Part shown: piece by piece, positions 38,049-47,201 of the stretch
Numbering within the stretch: the stretch's first letter is position 1
Layout of the letters: every line of letters starts with the position of its first letter
Source of the DNA: UBA10649 sp963755335
Lineage (GTDB): Bacteria; Actinomycetota; Actinomycetes; S36-B12
NCBI GenBank assembly: GCA_963755335.1
Contig: CAVWJW010000008.1
Location: 248,001-312,000 of the forward strand
Length of the DNA: 64,000 nucleotides
Direction of reading: 5' to 3'
Made by a program: the position numbers and the translations under genes
Notes under the pieces: model-generated
What the model saw: only the letters and a program-made list of their open reading frames with translations
What the model was told of the DNA's origin: nothing
Database searches by the model: none

Positions 38049-38867
38049 ATGAGACGCGTGCTGGTGGCCGTGGGCCTTGCCGTGGCAGTCCTTGCCACGG
38101 TCGTGGCCCCGGCCACCGCGGCGTCGACGACCGAGGTCTGCCGCTTCAGCGACAGTCGGCTCACCGAGATCAGCGGGCTGGCCTACTCGCCGTCGCATCC
38201 GGGCGTGCTGTGGACGCACAACGACTCGTCCGGCGGTCCCTACATCTACGCCGTCGACTCCCGAACCTGCCGCACACTCGCCCGCGTGCGGATCGAGGGA
38301 ATCCCTGCTCGCGACATCGAGGCCATCGCACCCGGTCGCGACCGGAAGGGCCGACCGGTCCTGTGGATCGCCGACATCGGCGACAACCGCGACTCCTGGC
38401 CGTATGTGCGCATCCATCGCATCAGGGAGCCGGCGGACATCGCCTCGACGACGGTCACGGCGCGGACCTACCGCGTCACGTATGCCGACCGACCTCACAA
38501 CGCGGAGACCCTGCTCGCCGATCCGCGGTCGCAGCAGCTGTGGATCGTCACCAAGCAACTGGCGCACGGGAGCCTGTATGCGCTGCCGGCGCGGCTCTCG
38601 CGAACCCAGGTGAACATCGCCCGGAAGGTCCGTGTGGAGGGCGGTCTCGTCACCGACGGAGCGGTGTCCCCGGACGGCACTCGCTACGTCCTGAGGGACT
38701 ACGTCAACGGCACCGTGTTCGACGGGCTGCCGCCGGGGCGCAATGCGCGGGAGTTCCCCCTGCCGCTGCAGATCCAGGGCGAGGCGATCACGTGGACGCC
38801 GGACGGGCGGGCGCTGCTGGTCGCGAGCGAGCGCGACAACCGGCTGCTGCGGGTCGAGATCGGCTAG
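38049..38867 (+). CDS. Secreted protein, probable beta-propeller
   Basis: The 272-residue protein has a Sec signal peptide (MRRVLVAVGLAVAVLATVVAPATA-ASTT). The mature part shows repeated short beta units such as EISGLAYSPSHPGVLWTHNDSSGGPYIYAVD, GRPVLWIADIGDNRDSWPYVRIHRI, AETLLADPRSQQLWIVTKQL and GEAITWTPDGRALLVASERDNRLLRVEIG. These suggest a propeller-like extracellular protein, possibly an esterase-like or phytase-like fold; no catalytic motif is certain. ATG 38049. It converges with the transporter gene, overlapping by 4 bases. Confidence 0.72.
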   Translation: MRRVLVAVGLAVAVLATVVAPATAASTTEVCRFSDSRLTEISGLAYSPSHPGVLWTHNDSSGGPYIYAVDSRTCRTLARVRIEGIPARDIEAIAPGRDRKGRPVLWIADIGDNRDSWPYVRIHRIREPADIASTTVTARTYRVTYADRPHNAETLLADPRSQQLWIVTKQLAHGSLYALPARLSRTQVNIARKVRVEGGLVTDGAVSPDGTRYVLRDYVNGTVFDGLPPGRNAREFPLPLQIQGEAITWTPDGRALLVASERDNRLLRVEIG

Positions 38868-40045
38868 GCGAGGTCGGGCACCGGGCGGACGATCAGGATG
38901 GTCAGCGCGCCGAGCAGCAGGACGGGCACCACGAGGAACGCGATGTGGAAGCCCAGCGCGTCGGAGATCATGCCGAGCACGATCGGTGCGATCGCGATGG
39001 CGATGCTGCCGGCGATGGATGCGCTGGCCGAGGCGCGATCGGTCATGCCGCCCGAGGCGCGAACCGTGCGGGCCACGCCGAGCGGCCAGTCGACGCCGAT
39101 GCCCACGCCGGTGAGGAACAGGCCGAAGACGACGATCGGCCACCAGGTGAACGACCAGGCCAGGGCGAAGCCGGTCAGGGCGAGGACGGTCGACCACAGG
39201 AGCAGCTTCTCCGTGGCGATCCGCTGCGCCAGCCGGGATCCCCACCAGCGACCGATGAGCATGCCCAGGCTGATGGCCCCGATGGAGGCGGCAGCCGCGG
39301 CGGGCCCCAGCCCGGAGCGCTCGCGCAGCAGGTCGGCGCTCCAGAACGTGAGGCAGAACTCCGCGCCGAGGAAGCACATGATCAGTCCGAGCGACCAGAA
39401 CACTCGACGCGGCAGCTTGCCGGGGGCGTCCTCGTGAGCCGCGAGCCCCTTGGTGCCGTAGGTGTCGACGTCGCGGCCGCGCCAGAACTCGATGCCGATG
39501 AGGCCGACCACGATGACCCACATGCCCGCTCGCCAGCCGAGGAACGTGGCAGCCGCCACCCCGATGGCCAGGGGCCCGAGGATGCCCGCGAACGAGGCGA
39601 GCGCGTTCGCCTCAGTGAGCGCCGTCGGCCCGGCCGGGCCCTGGTAGTCGAGCAGGAACGCGTTGATGGAGATGAGCAGGAGGGTGCCGAAGAAGCTGGC
39701 CAGTGCGGCGCCGGCCAGCGTGACCGGCACGGCGCCGTGCGGCACCGTGTAGATCAGGATGGACGCGGCAGCAGCGAGGGCGGACACGCGGATCACCCGG
39801 CCGCGACCCCAGCGTTCGATCAGGGGAGCGGTGAGCAGGCCACCGATCAGCCCACCCGCGGCAAGCGCCGTGCCATGCAGGCCCGCCACCGACCGCGAGG
39901 TGCCCTGCTCATCGCGAAGCAACGCGTTGCTGGAGCCGAAGGCGTAGAGGAACGAGGCCCAGAACGCCAGCTGTACATAGGTGATCCACGTGTGGGAGTC
40001 GTGGACCGGTCGCGTGCTGTTCGCCCCGGACTGGGCGATCGTCAC
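38864..40045 (-). CDS. MFS transporter
   Basis: The 393-residue protein has about 12 membrane segments, with the MFS loop motif LIERWGRGRVIR between helices 2 and 3 and a long central cytoplasmic loop (RGRDVDTYGTKGLAAHEDAPGKLPRR). Substrate is unknown. The stop/start overlap with serC (ATGA; serC stop at 40042) means that it is translated just before serC. Actinobacterial genomes often carry an MFS gene in this cspB-serC neighbourhood. The frame is intact. Confidence 0.85.
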   Translation of the reverse strand: MTIAQSGANSTRPVHDSHTWITYVQLAFWASFLYAFGSSNALLRDEQGTSRSVAGLHGTALAAGGLIGGLLTAPLIERWGRGRVIRVSALAAAASILIYTVPHGAVPVTLAGAALASFFGTLLLISINAFLLDYQGPAGPTALTEANALASFAGILGPLAIGVAAATFLGWRAGMWVIVVGLIGIEFWRGRDVDTYGTKGLAAHEDAPGKLPRRVFWSLGLIMCFLGAEFCLTFWSADLLRERSGLGPAAAAASIGAISLGMLIGRWWGSRLAQRIATEKLLLWSTVLALTGFALAWSFTWWPIVVFGLFLTGVGIGVDWPLGVARTVRASGGMTDRASASASIAGSIAIAIAPIVLGMISDALGFHIAFLVVPVLLLGALTILIVRPVPDLA

Positions 40046-41175
40046 GTCAATTGAGAGATGACGAAGTCGACGCAGTTGGTGAGCGCGCGGACGTCGTCAG
40101 GCTCGACCGCGGGGAAGACCGCGACGCGGAGCTGGTTGCGGCCGAGCTTGCGATAGGGCTCGGTGTCGACGATGCCGTTGAGGCGAAGGGCCTTGGCGAT
40201 CAGCGTGGCATCGATCGAGTCGTCGAAGTCGATCGTGGCGACGACCGCGGAACGCAGCGCCGGGTCGCTCACGAACGGCGAGGCGATCGGGCTCGCATCG
40301 GCCCAGTCATACAGGACGCCGGAGGACTCCGCCGTGCGGGCCGTGCACCAGTCCAGGCCGCCGTTGTGGTTGAACCAGTCGACCTGCTCGGCCATCAGGA
40401 AGATGGTGGCCAAGGCGGGCGTGTTGTACGTCTGGTCGAGCCGCGAGTTGTCGATGGCCGTCTGCAGGTCGAGGAAGTCCGGGATCCAGCGTCCGGACTC
40501 CTTGATCTCCGCGGCGCGGGCGATCGCTGCCGGCGACATGAGCGCGAACCAGAGGCCGCCGTCGGAGCCGAAGCTCTTCTGCGGGGCGAAGTAGTACGTG
40601 TCGAAGTCGGCCGCGTCGATCGCTAGTCCGCCGGCGCCGCTCGTGGCGTCGAAGACCATCAGGGCGTCGGGATCGGTCCCGGCCAGGCGTGCGGGGGTGA
40701 TCGCCACGCCGGTCGAGGTCTCGTTGTGCGGGCTGCAGTATGCGTCGACCCCGGCCTCGGGGCTGAACACCGGTGCTGAGCCCGGATCCGACTTCAGGAT
40801 GGTCGGGTCGCCGAGGTGCGGAGCCTTCTTGACGCCGCTTGCGAACTTGGCACCGAACTCCCCGAAGGACAGGAACTGGGCGCGGTCGCGGATCAGGCCG
40901 AAGGACGCGATGTCCCAGAAGCACGTCGAGCCGCCGTTGCCCAGCACGACCTCGTAGCCCTCGGGCAGCGAGAAGAGGTCGGAGAGCCCCGTGCGCAGTC
41001 GACCGACCTGACCCTTGACGGTCTTCTGACGGTGCGAGGTGCCGAGGTAGGTCTGCCAGACGCCGGCCAGGGCATCCACCTGTGCCTGGCGCACGCGGGA
41101 GGGCCCGGAGCCGAAACGGCCGTCGGCGGGAAGGAGGTCAGCAGGGATGCGGATGTCTTCAGGCGTAACGGCCAC
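40042..41175 (-). CDS. serC: Phosphoserine aminotransferase
   Basis: This 377-residue class V aminotransferase has the actinobacterial SerC pattern: RFGSGPSRVRQAQVDALA, SLPEGYEVVLGNGGSTCFWDIASFGLI, AYCSPHNETSTGV, VFDATSGAGGLAIDAADFDTYYFAPQKSFGSDGG (Lys of QKSFGS binds PLP) and RKLGRNQLRVAVFPAVEPDDV. It converts 3-phosphohydroxypyruvate and glutamate to phosphoserine in serine (and PLP) synthesis. ATG 41175 gives MAVTPEDIRIPADL, the usual beginning. pdxH lies 1.3 kb away, interesting because both can serve vitamin B6 metabolism. The frame is intact. Confidence 0.94.
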   Translation of the reverse strand: MAVTPEDIRIPADLLPADGRFGSGPSRVRQAQVDALAGVWQTYLGTSHRQKTVKGQVGRLRTGLSDLFSLPEGYEVVLGNGGSTCFWDIASFGLIRDRAQFLSFGEFGAKFASGVKKAPHLGDPTILKSDPGSAPVFSPEAGVDAYCSPHNETSTGVAITPARLAGTDPDALMVFDATSGAGGLAIDAADFDTYYFAPQKSFGSDGGLWFALMSPAAIARAAEIKESGRWIPDFLDLQTAIDNSRLDQTYNTPALATIFLMAEQVDWFNHNGGLDWCTARTAESSGVLYDWADASPIASPFVSDPALRSAVVATIDFDDSIDATLIAKALRLNGIVDTEPYRKLGRNQLRVAVFPAVEPDDVRALTNCVDFVISQLT

Positions 41176-41236
41176 GAACGGTTCTCTCCTGTGCTAGAGG
41201 CGGATCCCCTAACCCTAGCCGCGTGGGCGAACTGCC

Positions 41237-42370
41237 CTAGACCGTGGGCGTATAGCCGCTCGGCGCCACCATCTTCGGGCCCCAGCCGGGAACCTGCTCG
41301 GGCGTGCGCGGTGCCGGCCCGACGTAGCGCGCCGACGGCCGGATGAGGCGTCCGGTCCGCTTCTGCTCGAGGATGTGCGCGCTCCAGCCGGCGAGCCGGG
41401 CGCAGGTGAACATCGACGTGAACATCTGGGCCGGCACCTCGGCGAAGTCGAGCATGATCGCGGCCCAGAACTCGACGTTGGTCTCCAGCACGCGGTCCGG
41501 ACGCCGCTCGCGCAGCTCCTTCAGCGCGGCCAGCTCCAGGGCCTCGGCGACCTCGTAGCGCGGGGCGTTCAGCTCGCGGGCCGTGCGACGCAGCACCCGC
41601 GCGCGCGGGTCCTCCGCCCGGTAGACACGGTGGCCGAAGCCCATGAGGCGCTCGTTTCGGTCGAGCACGCCGCGGACGTAGGCGTCGGCGTCGCCGGTGC
41701 GCTCGATCTCCTCGATCATCGTCAGGACGCGGGACGGCGCACCGCCGTGCAGCGGACCGCTCATGGCGCCGATCGCGCCCGAGATCGAGGCGGCGACGTC
41801 CGCACCGGTGGAGGCGATGACCCGTGCGGTGAAGGTCGAGGCGTTCATTCCGTGCTCGGCGGCCGACACGAAGTAGGCGTCGATCGCCTGCACGTGCCGC
41901 GGGTCCGGGTCTCCGCGCCAGCGCCGCATCATGCGCTCGACGATCGTCTTCGCCTCGTCGATGTGCGACTGGGGAACCATGGGAACGCCGATGCCGCGTG
42001 CGGACTGCGCCACGAACGACAGGGCCATGACGGACACGTGGGCGAGGTTCTCGCGCGCGGTGTCGTCGTCGATGTCGAGAAGGGGCTGGAGCCCCCACGC
42101 CGGTGCCAGCATGGCGATGGCCGACTGGACGTCGACCCGGACGTCGCCGGAGTGCACGGGAATGGGGAAGGGCTCCGCGGGCGGCAGCCCGGGGTTGAAC
42201 TCGTTGTCGACCAGGAGTCCCCATACGTTGCCGAACGACACCCGTCCGACCAGGTCCTCGATGTCGACGCCGCGGTAGCGCAGCACGCTTCCGTCACGAT
42301 CCGGCTCCGCGATCTGTGTCTCGAAGGCCACCACGCCCTCGAGGCCTGGGACGAAGTCGATCACGGCCAT
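41237..42370 (-). CDS. Citrate synthase (second, CitA-type)
   Basis: The 377-residue citrate synthase starts at ATG 42370 (MAVIDFVPGLEGVVAFETQIAEPDRDGSVLRYRGVDIEDLVG); an in-frame upstream ATG at 42451 adds unlikely residues. Catalytic blocks are SAAEHGMNASTFTARV (His), GPLHGGAPSRVLTMI (His) and LMGFGHRVYRAEDPRARVL with the Asp-containing region downstream. It condenses acetyl-CoA and oxaloacetate, or propionyl-CoA in the methylcitrate cycle. The short length and the serC-pdxH neighbourhood match actinobacterial CitA rather than the larger main enzyme. The frame is intact. Confidence 0.9.
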   Translation of the reverse strand: MAVIDFVPGLEGVVAFETQIAEPDRDGSVLRYRGVDIEDLVGRVSFGNVWGLLVDNEFNPGLPPAEPFPIPVHSGDVRVDVQSAIAMLAPAWGLQPLLDIDDDTARENLAHVSVMALSFVAQSARGIGVPMVPQSHIDEAKTIVERMMRRWRGDPDPRHVQAIDAYFVSAAEHGMNASTFTARVIASTGADVAASISGAIGAMSGPLHGGAPSRVLTMIEEIERTGDADAYVRGVLDRNERLMGFGHRVYRAEDPRARVLRRTARELNAPRYEVAEALELAALKELRERRPDRVLETNVEFWAAIMLDFAEVPAQMFTSMFTCARLAGWSAHILEQKRTGRLIRPSARYVGPAPRTPEQVPGWGPKMVAPSGYTPTV

Positions 42371-42441
42371 CTCCTCACCCGAGGCGCTTGCCTCTCGCGG
42401 CCCATTCAACATCGGTGGCGGATTCGTGGTGTGATCGGGGC

Positions 42442-43125
42442 ATGCCTTCATCGTCTGAGGTCTCTCCGGGATCGCCAGACCTGCGCATCTCGTATACGAA
42501 GGGGACGCTGTCCGAGGCAGATCTGGCTCCCGACCCGCTGGCCCAGTTCCGCGCGTGGTTCGGCGACGCCGTTGCGGCCGGGCTGCAGGAGCCCAACGCG
42601 ATGGTCGTCGCCACGGCGACGGCCGAGGCCCAGCCGAGCACCCGGACGATGCTGCTCAAGGACGTCGACGAGCGGGGTTTCGTCTTCTACACGAACCTCA
42701 CGTCCCGCAAGAGCGGCGAGCTCGCCGCGAACCCGGGCGCCTCGTGCCTGTTCCCGTGGCTGGCCCTGCACCGACAGGTGGTGGTGGTCGGTCGAGCCGA
42801 GCTCGTCGATCGCGACGAGGTCAGCGAGTACTTCCGCAGTCGGCCGCACGAGTCGCAGCTCGGAGCGTGGACGAGTCGTCAGTCGTCCGTCATCGAGGGT
42901 CGCGACGAGATCGAACGACGGTTCGCCGACCTGGAGGCGCGGTACCCCGACGACGTCCCGGTGCCTGACTTCTGGGGCGGCTGGCTGATCCGTCCCGCGG
43001 CGATCGAGTTCTGGCAGGGCCGACCCTCGCGCCTGCACGATCGCCTGCGCTACCGGTCCGTCGCCGACGGCGACGCGGACCTCTCCTCGCCCGGCGACTG
43101 GCTCGTCGAGCGACTCTCCCCGTAG
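42442..43125 (+). CDS. pdxH: Pyridoxamine 5'-phosphate oxidase
   Basis: The 227-residue FMN enzyme has RISYTKGTLSEADLAPDPLAQF, NAMVVATATAEAQPSTRTMLLKDVDERGFVFYTNLTSRKSGELAANP (FMN-binding block), RSRPHESQLGAWTSRQS and the C-terminal EFWQGRPSRLHDRLRYR, with terminal VERLSP. It oxidises pyridoxamine or pyridoxine phosphate to PLP. ATG 42442 is 71 bases from the divergent citrate synthase start. The frame is intact and of normal length. Confidence 0.94.
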   Translation: MPSSSEVSPGSPDLRISYTKGTLSEADLAPDPLAQFRAWFGDAVAAGLQEPNAMVVATATAEAQPSTRTMLLKDVDERGFVFYTNLTSRKSGELAANPGASCLFPWLALHRQVVVVGRAELVDRDEVSEYFRSRPHESQLGAWTSRQSSVIEGRDEIERRFADLEARYPDDVPVPDFWGGWLIRPAAIEFWQGRPSRLHDRLRYRSVADGDADLSSPGDWLVERLSP

Positions 43126-43152
43126 CCGAGGGCCATGGGCGATGATTCGCCC

Positions 43153-44755
43153 ATGAGTCGCGAGTGGCTGGCCGACGCCGTCATCTACGAGATCTATCCG
43201 CAGTCCTTCGCGGACTCCAACGGCTGATGGCATCGGCGACCTGCGCGGGGTCATCGACCATCTCGATCACCTGGCCTGGCTGGGCGTCAACACCATCTGG
43301 TTCAACCCGTGCTTCGCCTCAGGGTTCGTGGACGCGGGTTACGACGTCTCGGACTACCTGACGATCGCCCCGCGCTATGGAACGAACGACGACATGGTCG
43401 AACTGGTGGCGAAGGCGCGCGATCGTGGCATTCGGGTGCTGCTCGATCTGGTGGCCGGCCACACGTCCATCGACCACGAGTGGTTCCGGACCGAATCGGA
43501 GCGGGACACCCGGGATCCTGAGGGCGACCGCTACGTGTGGTCGCTCGACCCGCCCCTGCGCGACACTTCCGGCGATCTCGCCGGCACGGCCGCCTGGGTC
43601 CCGTCCCCGGGCCGGCGCCCCGGCTACTACCTGAAGAACTTCTACGACGCCCAGCCGGCACTCAACTTCGGCTGGGGCCGAGCCGCCACGGGTGAGTCGT
43701 GGCGCGACGGAGTCGATGCCCCCGGGCCCCGCCGCAACCGCCAGGCGCTCAAGGACATCATGGCGTTCTGGCTGGATCGGGGCGTTGCCGGCTTCCGCGT
43801 CGACATGGCGTTCTCGCTGGTGAAGGACGACCCCGACCTCGTCGAGACCGTCGCGCTGTGGCGAGAGATGCGCGACTGGCTTGACGCGACGTACCCCGAG
43901 GCCGTCATCATCCCCGAGGGCGCGGAGCCGCGCACCGGCTCGCGTCTCGCGTTCGACGCGGACTTCTTCCTCGTCATCTACGAGCAGCACGCCTCCCTCT
44001 TCGACAACCATGCCGCTGGGACGCTGCCCTTCCACGAGCCGCGGCCGCCCTTCTTCGGCGCCGAGGGCGAGGGCAGCATGGCCGCCTTCCTGGCCGGCTG
44101 GCAGGCCGCTCACGAGGCCCGTCCGGACCGGCTGGTGATCCTGGCCACGGCGGACCATGACTTCAACCGGCTGGCCTGCGGCGATCGCACGGCGGAGCAG
44201 CTCGGGGCGGCCTTCGCCTTCCTGCTGACCTGGGGGTCGGTCCCGTCGATCTACTACGGCGACGAGATCGGAATGCGCTACCTGCCGGGCCTTCCCGCCG
44301 TGGAGGGCGCCATCTGCAATCCCACGTACAACCGGGCCGGGTGCCGCACTCCCATGCAGTGGGATGACGGCCCGAACGCCGGATTCTCAGCAGCAAGCCC
44401 GTCCTCGCTGTACCTGCCGATCGACCCCGATCCGCAACGGCCGACGGTCGCCGCCCAGGTCGCCGATCCGGGGTCCGTCCTGCACCTGGTGCGCGAGCTC
44501 ATCGCCGTCCACCGAACGACCCCGTCGCTGCGCCCCGGTGAGCCGACGCTGGTGCTCAACGACGGCTACCCGCTGGCCTTCCTGCGCGGTGACGACGTCC
44601 TCGTCGTCATCAACCCGAGGCGGGAGTCGGCGGAGGTTCGGCTGGACGGGCTCGGCGGTGCGGATCCGCTCATTGTCAGGGGTGCGTACTGCGAGGGCGA
44701 CGCGGTGCGCGTCGAAGGCTTCGGGTTCGGGATCTGGCGGCTCGCGGCCGGATGA
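43153..44755 (+). CDS. GH13 alpha-glucosidase/amylase-family enzyme, one frame break
   Basis: This cytoplasmic GH13 protein of about 533 residues opens SREWLADAVIYEIYPQSFADSNG. The break at 43224-43225 (GG[C/T]) leads to DGIGDLRGVIDHLDHLAWLGVNTIWFNPCF. Catalytic residues are the Asp of GFRVDMAFS, Glu of VIIPEGAEP and Asp of TADHDFNR. The last motif has Asp where most relatives have Asn (NHD). The calcium-site region is LLDLVAGHTSIDHEWF. Substrate may be an alpha-glucoside such as sucrose, trehalose or maltose; I cannot choose. No sugar genes adjoin it here, and it follows pdxH by 27 bases. Confidence 0.83.
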
Positions 44756-44784
44756 CGCGCGCAGTGGGCCGATAGGTTCGCGCC

Positions 44785-46044
44785 GTGGCCCGCCTGTTCG
44801 CCGACCTGACCCCGCTGCGGGTCAGCGCGCCCTACCGACGCCTCTGGGCGTCGTTGGGGATCAGCAACATCGGGCAGCAGATGACGGCCGTGGCGGTCGG
44901 CCTTCAGGTGTACGGCATGACGCACTCGAGCCTGATGGTCGGGCTCGTCGGCCTGTTCCAGCTGGTTCCGCTCGTCGGCTTCGGGCTGTACGGCGGCACG
45001 CTGTCGGACGCGTTCGACCGTCGCAAGGTCGGCCTCCTGACGGCTACTGGGCTGTGGGCCTGCTCGGTGCTGTTCCTCACCCAGTCGCTCATGCAGGTGG
45101 GCTCGGTCGCGCTGCTCTACGTCATCGTCGCCATCCAGTCGGCGTTCTTCGCGGTGGGCAACCCGGCCCGGCAGGCGATCATCCCGCGTCTGGTGCCACG
45201 GGACATGCTTCCCGCAGCCAACGCGCTTGGCATGCTCACCTGGAACCTCGGCTTCACCCTCGGCCCGCTCATCGGCGGCCTGATCGTGGCGGCCAGCGGG
45301 ACGGTCACGACCGCCTACTTCGTCGACGTGCTTGCCTTCGGCATCGTCGTGTGGGCCATGTTCCGGCTGCCCAGCCTGCCGCCGATCGTGGTCGAGGGGG
45401 CCGAGCGGCCACGCGCGGGATGGGCTGCCGTCAAGGAGGGCTTCGTCTTCCTCAAGGGCAAGATGAACCTCCAGATGACCTTCTACGAGGACATCGTCGC
45501 GATGGTCTTCGGCATGCCGCGCGCGCTCTTCCCCGCCATCGCGGCGAACTGGTACGGGGGCTCGACGCGGGATGTCGCCCTCGTGCTGGGCCTGCTGTCG
45601 GCCGCGCCGGCGGCCGGGGCGCTGGTCTCAGGCGTGCTGTCCGGACCGCTCGGCCGAGTGCGCCGGCAGGGACGTGCGATCGTCTACGCGATCGTCATGT
45701 GGGGCGTGACCATCGCCGCCTTCGGCCTCGTCAGGTGGCTGCCGCTGGCACTGCTCTTCCTGGCCCTGGCCGGCGCCGCCGACAACGTCTCCGCCGTGTT
45801 CCGGTCGACGATCCTGCAGGCCGCGACGCCGGACGAGTTCCGCGGGCGGCTGCAGGGGGTCTTCACGGTGGTGGTGGCCGGCGGGCCGCGCCTCGGCGAC
45901 GTCGAGGCGGGAGTTGTCGCGGCGATGTTCGGCGAGGCCTTCTCCGTGGTGTCCGGGGGCATCGCCTGTGTGGCGCTGGCCATCGGCCTCGCGGGACGGC
46001 ACCCGGGGTTCATGCGCTACGACGCCCGGCATCCGGTGCCCTGA
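44785..46044 (+). CDS. MFS exporter (EntS/MefA-like, MFS_3)
   Basis: The 419-residue transporter starts GTG 44785. It has 10-12 membrane segments and the MFS_3 pattern: FADLTPLRVSAPYRRLWASLGISNIGQQMTAVAVGLQVY, YGGTLSDAFDRRKVGL (loop 2-3 motif), NPARQAIIPRLVPRDMLPAANALG, ending GFMRYDARHPVP. Family members export siderophores, macrolides or other small molecules. No siderophore biosynthesis genes are nearby, although a DtxR regulator lies 2.6 kb downstream. The frame is intact. Confidence 0.85.
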   Translation: MARLFADLTPLRVSAPYRRLWASLGISNIGQQMTAVAVGLQVYGMTHSSLMVGLVGLFQLVPLVGFGLYGGTLSDAFDRRKVGLLTATGLWACSVLFLTQSLMQVGSVALLYVIVAIQSAFFAVGNPARQAIIPRLVPRDMLPAANALGMLTWNLGFTLGPLIGGLIVAASGTVTTAYFVDVLAFGIVVWAMFRLPSLPPIVVEGAERPRAGWAAVKEGFVFLKGKMNLQMTFYEDIVAMVFGMPRALFPAIAANWYGGSTRDVALVLGLLSAAPAAGALVSGVLSGPLGRVRRQGRAIVYAIVMWGVTIAAFGLVRWLPLALLFLALAGAADNVSAVFRSTILQAATPDEFRGRLQGVFTVVVAGGPRLGDVEAGVVAAMFGEAFSVVSGGIACVALAIGLAGRHPGFMRYDARHPVP

Positions 46045-46063
46045 GCGGCTGTGTCGCCCTGAT

Positions 46064-46351
46064 TCAGCGGGCGGGACGCAGCCGCAGTGCCTCGGCGACG
46101 ACCTGGTCGACCGTCATTCCGCGTCGGCTGGCCTCCTGCCGGACGCTCTTGCGCAGCGACTTCGGGATCTGCACCCCGAGGTCGACGAGCTTGTCCTTGT
46201 CGGGCATGCCGATGGCGTCGGCGGTCGTGGCACCGACGCGGAGCAGCGAGGACTCCTCGGGCGTCGTCGGGGGCGTTGAGGGATGCACGTCCGTGTCGCG
46301 GGCCTTGCGAAGGCTCGGACGATCTGCGTGCTTGCCGCCGCTCGGCGTCAT
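46064..46351 (-). CDS. Ribbon-helix-helix protein, ParA partner
   Basis: The 95-residue protein starts at ATG 46351. The C-terminal 45 residues form a ribbon-helix-helix unit: DLGVQIPKSLRKSVRQEASRRGMTVDQVVAEALRLRPAR. The N-terminal 50 residues are polar and probably disordered (MTPSGGKHADRPSLRKARDTDVHPSTPP). The ATG overlaps the ParA stop (ATGA). A Walker-type ParA followed by a small RHH protein is the layout of plasmid-type partition or of chromosomal positioning systems. It likely binds DNA or bridges ParA to a cargo. Confidence 0.78.
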   Translation of the reverse strand: MTPSGGKHADRPSLRKARDTDVHPSTPPTTPEESSLLRVGATTADAIGMPDKDKLVDLGVQIPKSLRKSVRQEASRRGMTVDQVVAEALRLRPAR

Positions 46352-47157
46352 GTCAGGTACCTCGAGAGTGAGAAGGGTGCCTGCTTCTTCGCCGGCCTGG
46401 GTGTGGGGAGCAGCGCGTCGAGGAGGTCGTCGAACAGCTCGGCGACCTCGCGGGAGCCAGGGGAGTTCCAGGTGTGCAGCGGACTGCCGGAGCGCTGGCT
46501 GAGCGGCACCCCGGAGCACTCGGGAAGCGAGTGCTCGAACACGAGGTCGCCGTGCCTGGCCCGCAGCTCGGCGACGTGGAACTCATGCTCGCGGTCGTCG
46601 GGACGATGCCGGTTGATGACGACCGTCGACGCCCGCAGGCCGGGATTCGTGGTGCTGGCGATCACGTCGACGGCCTCGAGAGCCTCGGCTGCGCCGTGCA
46701 GGGCGAAGTGGTTGGGCTCGGTCACGATCACCGCCCGATCGGCGACGCTGAGCGCATTGCGCGTCAGCTCGCCCAGCGAAGGGGGGCAGTCGATGAGGAC
46801 GATGTCGAACTGCCGAGGCGTCGTCGCCAAGGCCGTGCGCAGTCGCAGGGCGGAGTTGCGGCCGGTGGCCACATTGCGGTGCTCGAGGGCCCGTTCGGAG
46901 GGGATGACGCTGACCGTCGAGCCCCATCCGCTGACGGTGATGGCCTCGTGGGCGATCCCGGGCCGGGCATCGGCGAGGACGTCGCTGGTCGTGAAGACGG
47001 CATCCGGCACGTCGATCGCCATGGTCGTGTTCGCCTGGGGATCGAGGTCCACCACCAGCGCCGTGAGGTTGCGCGACCAGGCTGCGCTCGCCAGCCCCAG
47101 CGTGACCGTGCTCTTGCCCACGCCGCCCTTCATGGACAGGACGGCAACGACGGTCAT
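46348..47157 (-). CDS. ParA/MinD-family ATPase
   Basis: The 269-residue ATPase has a deviant Walker A VLSMKGGVGKSTVTLGLA, the switch DLDPQANTTMAID and Walker B FDIVLIDCPPSLGELTRNAL. The C-terminal part has VVINRHRPDDREHEFHVAELRARHG. It binds non-specific DNA or membrane as an ATP dimer and positions partners. No dnaA, gid or parB context is present, so it is not the main chromosome partition gene. The coupled RHH gene is its probable partner. ATG 47157 gives MTVVAVLSMKGG. The frame is intact. Confidence 0.88.
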   Translation of the reverse strand: MTVVAVLSMKGGVGKSTVTLGLASAAWSRNLTALVVDLDPQANTTMAIDVPDAVFTTSDVLADARPGIAHEAITVSGWGSTVSVIPSERALEHRNVATGRNSALRLRTALATTPRQFDIVLIDCPPSLGELTRNALSVADRAVIVTEPNHFALHGAAEALEAVDVIASTTNPGLRASTVVINRHRPDDREHEFHVAELRARHGDLVFEHSLPECSGVPLSQRSGSPLHTWNSPGSREVAELFDDLLDALLPTPRPAKKQAPFSLSRYLT

Positions 47158-47201
47158 GTCCCGCAGTCTCTCATCCTGCGCCGCCGAACTTCGCGCATCG
47201 G

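Noticed and set aside
46064..47157. Chromosome partition locus near the replication origin
   Set aside because: No dnaA, dnaN, gidB, rnpA or true ParB gene is present, and the partner is a short RHH protein.
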